Positions 16,545-21,841 of a stretch of 21,841 bases of DNA are shown here, piece after piece (position 1 is the stretch's first letter; each line of letters begins with the position of its first letter). The notes under the pieces were generated by a model. That model made no database searches and was not told the origin of the DNA. It was given only the letters and a program-made list of their open reading frames with translations. Origin of the DNA: Chromera velia (taxonomy: Eukaryota > Sar > Chromeraceae); the NCBI GenBank assembly GCA_018398765.1, contig JAHBMJ010002155.1:1-21841 (forward strand), read 5' to 3'. The translations under genes were made by a program, and so were the position numbers.

Positions 16545-19500
16545 CTATCCTTTCCCCTTCTTCCTTTTCTGGCACTCTTTGCAGGTGCGCACGAAGGTGT
16601 ACACGTCCGTGTACATGTTTGCCCAGTAGTACTTGTATGAGAGGTCCTTGATCATCCGGTGGAGTCGGACTCCTTGATGACCTCCAAAGAGATGCCGATG
16701 TGAGTCACCAAGGAGGCTTTCCTTCATGCTTTCTGGCACCGCAAGGAGAAATCTCATTCCCTTTTCCCTTCCATTCAGGGGCGGGAGGACACGATAGACA
16801 AGGTCGTTGTGTAGTGTATACAAAGGAGCCTGTGCTACTAAACGGAAGCGTTCCTTGTACGTCATCCCCTCTGGTATTTCTCCTTCTCTCAGGTACTGAT
16901 ATATTCTGTTCAAGCCTTGATCCTTCCTCTGCCAGTCCTTGACTTCTTCTGGTGAGTGCGGTGTGGTCAGCATCGGGACAGAGAATGGCCGGGATTCTCT
17001 TTCTGTTTCTTTTTCCTCATCGGTTTTATCTGCCGTTTCCCCCTTTTTCTTTTGCCCCCGAGTTTCCTTCTTGTTTTTGGTTGCCTGAGTGGCTGCAACG
17101 ACGACTAATATTTCCGATTCCTCTTCTGCCTCCTGAGGAGGGTGGTTTTCATTTATTAAACAGCCTCTTGTCAATGCGTCTGCTGCCGCATTTGATTTTC
17201 CTTTCCTCTGTTTGAACTCAAACGAATAGCCTAATAGTTTCAAGGCCATCCGCGTGAGTTTTGGTGAACTCTGTCTGTTTCTGAGTACCCATTGCAAAGC
17301 CGAGTGATCGCTGTGCACGACAAAATCCCTCCCGTAGAGCCAGGGCTTGAAACGTTCAACACCCATGAGGATAGCAAGCATCTTGAGCTCACTTATATGG
17401 TAGTTCCTTTCTATGCAGGTGCACCGCCTGGAACTATACGCAATGACATACTTGCGTCCGTCATCGTCCTCTTGAGAGAGAATGGCACTGAGAGCGTTAT
17501 TACTGGCATCGCATACCAGGATAAAAGGTTGGTCCCATCGAGGGTGCTGAAGGACAGGTGGAGAGATCAGCATTTTTTTTATTCTCTCAAATGCATTTTG
17601 ATGACAGGTCTCCCACTGGAATTTCATATTTTTCCGAGTGAGGTCGTACAGAGGGGAGGCGATAGCAGCGTAATTGAGACAAAATTTCTTGTAGTAGTTG
17701 CAGAGGCCAAGCCACCCTCGAAGCTCTCTGATGTTCTTTGGGGGTGTAGCTTCCTCAATCGCTTTCGTCTTTTCCTTTGAAGGAAGAATCCCTGTCGGGG
17801 TTATGCGGTGCCCCAAATATTCTACCTCCAGTGCTGCGAACTTACACTTCGAATAACTGACTTTTGCTTTGATTCTCTCCAGGCGGTCGAGGACAGCTTT
17901 CAAGTCTTTCAAGTGGGTGGCAAAGTTGGGGCTGGACGAGAGGATGTCGTCCATGAACAAGAACGTGGTCGTCCCGATCAGTCCTCTGAAGAGTCTCTTG
18001 ACGGCGGACTGCAGCAGAGCAGGCCCACTTTGAACGCTAAACGGGAGTCGGCTGAACTGGTAAGCTCCCCTTCCAGGAATAGAGAAAGCTGTTTTGCCCT
18101 GGTCTTCTTTTTTCAGTTTCAGCTGTGTGTACGCACTCGAAAGGTCGATGACTGAATGAATCTTCCGCCCTTGCAACTGAGTGAGGACATCTTCAATATG
18201 GGGCAGAGGCCACTTTTTTGGAACTAAAACTTTGTTCAGTCTTCGATAGTCAAGACACAACCGGATATGGTTTGGATCCTTCTTTTTGACTGCTACTACA
18301 GGAGCGTTATAGGCAGAAAGGCTTTCTTGAATGATTCCCATCTGTAGCCACTCTTCTAGCTGTGCATCAACCTTGCTCTTGAGTGCTTGTAGGATTGGTT
18401 GAGGTCGTTCGTACACTGGTTCATTCGTGGTTGTCTCAAGCGTGACTTCTTCCTCCAAAAGAGTGCCTGGATCTGTTTTTGTTGGAAAGAGAGAAGTGTA
18501 GCCATTCAGAAGTTCTCTCAGCTGGTCTCTTTCTTCTTCTGCAAGGTGTGTTGCTTTCTCGACCGCCTCGTTGATTTGTTTCCTTGCCTCGGCTTCTTCT
18601 TCAGCTGTAAGTTTGTTCTCTGTTTCAGATATCTGCCCTTCAAGTTGCTGCTTTTCTGTCCAACTGACTAAACTGACTATAGCTTTCATTTCGTTCTCGT
18701 CTTGATCCCCAATTGTGCATATTGAGGCGAGAGCCCGCTGCTCAGATGCACACAACGACACGGTCGCGAGAGGGAGGTTTGGTGGAAGAGTAAAAGGTCT
18801 GGGTGTTGAGTTCAAAATCGGTATCTGGATGGTTCTATCTTCAATCCGACTGACTGTATCCATTGCCTTTATGCCTGCAGGGAAGAGAGCTCGATTGAGA
18901 GCTTCGACATGGACTTCTCCACCATTTGTGAGTGTCGAGTCCTCTGGCAAGGTCAGCGTCACGTGTGAGAGTGTTTTTGGAGGGAGAAGTTCTTTCTTTC
19001 GGTAGGAGAGCAAGACTGCTTGAAATTTCTTTTTTGTGTTGAGTTCACCTATCGGGTGAAGGGGTACAATAACTGCTTCTTCTCCTTCCCTTTCTCGAAG
19101 GCATATTTTGTCGGGTTGAAACTTCAGAGACGAAACGTAATGATCGCACCAGTCTTTCCCCAAAATCGCATCTTGATGCAAAGAAGGAGAGATGAAAAAT
19201 CTTTGCTTCCTCTTTCTGCCAACAACAAAGACTGGGAGAATAATTGCTCCCTGATTTTCCAGTTTGGTCCCTCCTTCGCTTTTGATTGTAATCGACACTT
19301 GAAAAGGAGCAAGTTTGGGAATTTCTCTTTTCAGTCTCTTGAACACGCGAGAACTGAGCAGTGACAGATCGCTTCCTGTGTCCACCAATGCATTCAGGGG
19401 AGCTGAAGAGGGGGTGCCCAGAGAGACAACGGCACCTACACCTTTTGAAGACAGTGCATCTCGGCTGATATGTACAACTCGTGCTGGAAGATCTGGCTTC

Positions 19501-19868
19501 TGAAGAAGGGCAGTTCGAGACGGAGACGCGAGTGAGTCTATTTTCTGTTCGGGCTCTTTTTCGCGCCTATGGATGCCCGATTCCATAAGCGCTTCATCTT
19601 TTTTGCTGGGGGTTTTGAGCGAGCAGAGGTGTTTGGTTTGTCCCAGTGAGACGGCCGTTTGCATAGAGCTGGGGTCCTTGGTTGAATCTATTTCGTTGGA
19701 GTATGGGTCTCTGAGGTGCAGAAAGCAGCCGTGGTGGAGGAAGTGGCCTGTTTCCATTCCAAGGATCTGACCCGAATCGTGAAGGAAAGTTCTGTCCTGA
19801 GCGGGGAGGTAGTCTGGGTTGAAATGACAAAGGTAGTTGATTTGGTTGGCGCTCAGGTCTGTGATCAC
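16545..19868 (-). CDS. Gypsy Pol: protease, reverse transcriptase, RNase H, integrase zinc domain
   Basis: This 1107-codon ORF holds aspartic protease (DTGS, 163-166), RT (about 480-700), RNase H (about 780-900) and the integrase HHCC zinc domain. RT has LPFSVQSGPALLQ (608-620) and FMDDIL (638-643), the catalytic pair usually written YVDD. RNase H has D787, E827, D854 and D897. The zinc domain has H1059, H1064, C1096 and C1099. The ORF stops at TAG just after the zinc domain. The same frame continues without a break into the catalytic core, so in life the two should be one protein by recoding, readthrough or a reassigned code. The ORF start overlaps Gag by 275 bases in a +1 register, as in Ty3. 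It is the copying and integration machine of the element. Confidence 0.95.
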   Translation of the reverse strand: MITDLSANQINYLCHFNPDYLPAQDRTFLHDSGQILGMETGHFLHHGCFLHLRDPYSNEIDSTKDPSSMQTAVSLGQTKHLCSLKTPSKKDEALMESGIHRREKEPEQKIDSLASPSRTALLQKPDLPARVVHISRDALSSKGVGAVVSLGTPSSAPLNALVDTGSDLSLLSSRVFKRLKREIPKLAPFQVSITIKSEGGTKLENQGAIILPVFVVGRKRKQRFFISPSLHQDAILGKDWCDHYVSSLKFQPDKICLREREGEEAVIVPLHPIGELNTKKKFQAVLLSYRKKELLPPKTLSHVTLTLPEDSTLTNGGEVHVEALNRALFPAGIKAMDTVSRIEDRTIQIPILNSTPRPFTLPPNLPLATVSLCASEQRALASICTIGDQDENEMKAIVSLVSWTEKQQLEGQISETENKLTAEEEAEARKQINEAVEKATHLAEEERDQLRELLNGYTSLFPTKTDPGTLLEEEVTLETTTNEPVYERPQPILQALKSKVDAQLEEWLQMGIIQESLSAYNAPVVAVKKKDPNHIRLCLDYRRLNKVLVPKKWPLPHIEDVLTQLQGRKIHSVIDLSSAYTQLKLKKEDQGKTAFSIPGRGAYQFSRLPFSVQSGPALLQSAVKRLFRGLIGTTTFLFMDDILSSSPNFATHLKDLKAVLDRLERIKAKVSYSKCKFAALEVEYLGHRITPTGILPSKEKTKAIEEATPPKNIRELRGWLGLCNYYKKFCLNYAAIASPLYDLTRKNMKFQWETCHQNAFERIKKMLISPPVLQHPRWDQPFILVCDASNNALSAILSQEDDDGRKYVIAYSSRRCTCIERNYHISELKMLAILMGVERFKPWLYGRDFVVHSDHSALQWVLRNRQSSPKLTRMALKLLGYSFEFKQRKGKSNAAADALTRGCLINENHPPQEAEEESEILVVVAATQATKNKKETRGQKKKGETADKTDEEKETERESRPFSVPMLTTPHSPEEVKDWQRKDQGLNRIYQYLREGEIPEGMTYKERFRLVAQAPLYTLHNDLVYRVLPPLNGREKGMRFLLAVPESMKESLLGDSHRHLFGGHQGVRLHRMIKDLSYKYYWANMYTDVYTFVRTCKECQKRKKGKG

Positions 19869-21108
19869 TGTAAGGGCGACCCAGTCGGTGGTTGAGAATA
19901 TCCCGTCTTCTTTCAGGGTCTTTCAGGGGTCCTCTTTCCAACACGTGTGCTGGCATGACAGAATCTTTTTGAAGGACCCTGCATGCTGCCCTGATATGCC
20001 CCTTATTTCCGCAGTAGATGCATGTGATGCTGTATGGCAGTGAGCATCCTTCTGCTGTGTGCATACGTTTTCTCCCACATCTGCGACAGGATTCTTGTTC
20101 CCTGATAATATCTGCAGTCATGCTTGCTACTCGTACAGACGATCTGGGGACAAGTAGATGTGAATCTACTTGCGTGTCTTCTGCGGTGGCTTGGAGGTAC
20201 CCTCCTTGGACGGGACCTTGATCAAGGTGAGTTCCAGTGAACACGTGGGTGCTCTCTCTCCCGTCCAGTCGGTCTTCTTCTGCTTGTAGAGTAGAGACGT
20301 GATAAGTGCCGTTCGGGACAACCGAAGAATAGCGCTTTGTGTCAAGAAGAACCTCTTGAAAGGATGTATACGTTTTCGTGCGTAAGGTGACTTGCACCGT
20401 CTCGTTAGTCAGTCCCTTCACGAAGTGTTTGAAGGTGTGTGTTGAGTCAATATCCTTCCCACTTTCGTTGCAGAGGCTACGGTAGCGGCTGGCATAGTCG
20501 TCAATGGATTCTGTAAGCTTCTGCTTCAAGGTGAAGAGCCTCTCCTCTGCAGAATCTTGATCTGCCTCGGTGAGTTCGTATTCCTTCAAAAACAGACTTC
20601 CCAGTTCCTCTATGTCGAACACATTGACTAGACGCCCGGCCGGCAGGTAGTCATAGCAAGTTTTTGCTTTTCCTGTGAGTGTTGAAGGGAAATAAATGTC
20701 TCGGAAGTCCAAAAATTCCCATCCCATACGGTCGTTCAGCCGCACCAGTCTTCTCCAGTAAGCCTTTGTCTGTGATCGATCCTCTCCCGTGAAAGTAGGG
20801 AGGTCAGTTTTGACTTTCGGAATGTCTCGGAATCTCTGTTGGGTTGCTGCAGGGGGTGGCGCACGTGCAAACGCTTGTTCCACTGCAACGGGGAGCAAAT
20901 CTCCTTCTTTATTGATTCTGAACTGGAATCCCTGTCTTTGCAGGTCCATCAATACACCTGGGTCCAAGTCTCGAAGAGTGATCCTTGCGGAGCGTGCGTT
21001 TGATCCGAGGTTCGAGTTAGTGACTGCGGCAGCTACTGGGCCATCCGCTAGAGGATCAACGTCCATCATTTCGACATCTACTGCTCCCTCGGACTGGGGG
21101 TTAGGCAA
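19594..21108 (-). CDS. Gypsy Gag (capsid and nucleocapsid)
   Basis: A 504-codon frame with a retrotransposon Gag domain at about 95-265, beginning TDLPTFTGED and including DIYFPSTLTGKAK. Two zinc knuckles follow: C341-x2-C344-x5-H350-x4-C355, slightly off spacing, and the canonical C363-x2-C366-x4-H371-x4-C376. The tail is rich in Arg, Pro and Gln, fitting RNA binding. In known elements Gag builds the particle and packages RNA. The first codon here is TTG, and the first ATG gives MMDVDP at residue 14. The frame also runs unbroken upstream except for one TAA (21115-21117), so the true N-terminus is probably the Lys/Ala/Pro-rich segment. It ends at TGA. Confidence 0.92.
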   Translation of the reverse strand: MPNPQSEGAVDVEMMDVDPLADGPVAAAVTNSNLGSNARSARITLRDLDPGVLMDLQRQGFQFRINKEGDLLPVAVEQAFARAPPPAATQQRFRDIPKVKTDLPTFTGEDRSQTKAYWRRLVRLNDRMGWEFLDFRDIYFPSTLTGKAKTCYDYLPAGRLVNVFDIEELGSLFLKEYELTEADQDSAEERLFTLKQKLTESIDDYASRYRSLCNESGKDIDSTHTFKHFVKGLTNETVQVTLRTKTYTSFQEVLLDTKRYSSVVPNGTYHVSTLQAEEDRLDGRESTHVFTGTHLDQGPVQGGYLQATAEDTQVDSHLLVPRSSVRVASMTADIIREQESCRRCGRKRMHTAEGCSLPYSITCIYCGNKGHIRAACRVLQKDSVMPAHVLERGPLKDPERRRDILNHRLGRPYSDHRPERQPNQLPLSFQPRLPPRSGQNFPSRFGSDPWNGNRPLPPPRLLSAPQRPILQRNRFNQGPQLYANGRLTGTNQTPLLAQNPQQKR

Positions 21109-21114
21109 CGCGTT

Positions 21115-21417
21115 TTAGTCTCCGGCTTGAAGCAGAGGTAAGTCATTTTGTGGAGGTTCGGCTTGGGGTGGTTGAGGTGCTGCAACGTCTTGCACAGGTG
21201 GATCGGGTTGCTGAGCTTGTGCTGCCTTTGCTTTCGGTTGCACCTTCGGTTTGGCTGCTCCTTTTGCCCTTCCTTTAGCTTTCGGTTGTGCTGCTTTGGG
21301 TTTGGGTGCCGCTTTCGCTTTGGGTTCTGCTTTTGGTTGTGCTTTTGGCTTTGCTTTGGCCTGAGCCTTCGGTTGAACCTGAGCTTTCGCTTTTGCTTTT
21401 GCTTTAGCTTGGGGCAT
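21115..21417 (-). CDS. Lys/Ala/Pro-rich basic segment in frame with Gag
   Basis: From ATG 21417 a 100-residue stretch repeats PKA, AKA and AQ units, then becomes Pro/Gln-rich and acidic. It is followed by TAA and then, in the same frame, by Gag. Its composition resembles the tail of histone H1 or other DNA-compacting proteins. The likely role is nucleic-acid binding as an N-terminal extension of Gag if TAA is read through or means glutamine. Otherwise it would be a short separate protein. Low-complexity repeats keep the other two frames fairly open too (Ser/Thr-rich and Arg/Gln-rich), so the frame choice rests on the clean GCA/AAA pattern and the link to Gag. Confidence 0.6.
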   Translation of the reverse strand: MPQAKAKAKAKAQVQPKAQAKAKPKAQPKAEPKAKAAPKPKAAQPKAKGRAKGAAKPKVQPKAKAAQAQQPDPPVQDVAAPQPPQAEPPQNDLPLLQAGD

Positions 21418-21796
21418 GGCAATCGGGGCAGCCCTGTACAGGGCACACGTATGCGTCAAACGGTTCTAGATAAGTGGGAAGCTTATAGCAGTAGGTAGAG
21501 ACGAATCTCTCTTGAAAAGTAGTATCTAATGCCAATGCTTGGTGTAGGTGGGATGAAAACCGGTTGTGTGCATGAGCGTGATAGGTGTACTGATCGATCA
21601 GGAAAATGCTGAACCCCGACGGGTTTCTCGTAAACTGATAGTTCTTCTCGAGTGTTCGTTCTGCAATCACCTGCGCCCTTTCTCTGGCATCAAGGATCAG
21701 TCTATCCGATGGGTCTCTGTAAATAAGGGTGCTTTCAACGCTGCTTGCAGATTGTCGTTTGAAAAACGAGAAAATTCTGTTCGGTGGTAATTCAGG
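21404..21796 (-). CDS. ORF upstream of Gag, function unknown
   Basis: The frame is open after TGA 21797-21799 and stops at TAA 21404-21406, giving 130 codons. There is no ATG near its start, so it may be part of a longer spliced or shifted product. The composition is like a real protein, with segments such as SDRLILDARERAQVIAE and a His-rich TYHAHAHN. It ends in a Cys/His group (VCPVQGCPDCHAPS) that could bind zinc. The Gag-frame ATG (21417) lies inside its end, and Gag is +1 relative to it. If TAA is read as glutamine it would run on in a Ser-rich frame to TGA 21143-21145. It could be an extra leader protein or the true Gag N-terminus before a shift. Confidence 0.4.
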   Translation of the reverse strand, partial: PELPPNRIFSFFKRQSASSVESTLIYRDPSDRLILDARERAQVIAERTLEKNYQFTRNPSGFSIFLIDQYTYHAHAHNRFSSHLHQALALDTTFQERFVSTYCYKLPTYLEPFDAYVCPVQGCPDCHAPS

Positions 21797-21841
21797 TCAG
21801 TCTGGGGTGGGAGGTTGTCTTCAGAGCGCTTCTGGTGGAAG

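Larger units (their letters stand above)
15222..21841 (-). mobile_element. Ty3/Gypsy retrotransposon of the chromovirus type, 5' part cut by the window
   Basis: Reading on the minus strand, the order is an upstream ORF, Gag with zinc knuckles, protease, RT, RNase H, integrase and chromodomain. Integrase after RNase H defines Ty3/Gypsy, and the C-terminal chromodomain defines chromoviruses. All catalytic motifs are intact, so the copy is probably young. Interruptions are an in-frame TAA near the Gag N-terminus, an in-frame TAG inside integrase, and a +1 register change between Gag and Pol. The 5' LTR and primer-binding site lie beyond 21841. The 3' LTR should lie below 15222, but with no second copy to compare I cannot place its ends. 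Confidence 0.93.

Noticed and set aside
15451-19364. Long plus-strand ORFs opposite the Gypsy pol
   Set aside because: They are antisense shadows of a clearly identified coding frame, rich in Ser/Phe/Leu as expected from reversed acidic and Lys codons.
1-21841. Organellar, bacterial or phage DNA
   Set aside because: A chromodomain Gypsy element, spliceosomal introns, large spacers and microsatellites point to a nuclear genome.

Overview
This looks like nuclear DNA of a eukaryote rich in transposable elements. Supporting signs are a Ty3/Gypsy chromovirus, a Ty1/copia-type fragment, an intron-containing gene, many microsatellites and tandem repeats, and long AT-rich spacers. No prokaryotic operons, ribosome-binding sites or CRISPR arrays were seen. 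The species cannot be named from the sequence.

The most important observation is about the genetic code. Four separate protein-coding units (a copia pol fragment, an unrecognised gene, the Gypsy gag-pol and a spliced gene) read through TAA and TAG in frames that stay coding-like on both sides. All of these units end at TGA. I count 17 in-frame TAA/TAG codons against one in-frame TGA. The simplest reading is a nuclear code in which TAA and TAG mean glutamine and TGA is the main or only stop (NCBI table 6). That code is known in many ciliates, some ulvophycean green algae, hexamitids and some oxymonads. Decay of mobile elements by C-to-T mutation is the main rival explanation.

Layout from left to right. 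1-470: microsatellite, a possible LTR edge and AT-rich spacer. 471-1374: a compact unit bounded by 31-nt inverted repeats that holds one minus-strand HNH-nuclease-like ORF. 1375-2842: no convincing gene. 2843-5400: a second unit bounded by perfect 26-nt inverted repeats, holding a minus-strand gene of three proposed exons and a 33-nt tandem array. 5401-5730: hairpin, GC repeat and a 5' half-tRNA-like stretch. 5731-8018: minus-strand copia-type RT-RNase H. 8019-9940: an 18-nt tandem repeat, AT-rich DNA and two copies of a polypurine/LTR-start-like motif. 9941-11984: a minus-strand gene of unknown function. 11985-14641: no secure gene, with a 17-bp hairpin, tandem repeats and a GA tract. 14642-15094: an unrecognised minus-strand coding fragment. 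15222-21841: a minus-strand chromovirus running chromodomain, integrase, RNase H, RT, protease, Gag and an upstream ORF; it leaves the window on the right, so its 5' LTR is not seen.

The Gypsy ORFs form one retrotransposition system. Gag packages the RNA, the protease-RT-RNase H-integrase polyprotein copies and inserts it, and a C-terminal chromodomain probably steers insertion to chromatin. Gag and Pol overlap in a +1 register. The other units are separate, and no functional link between them can be shown from this sequence.
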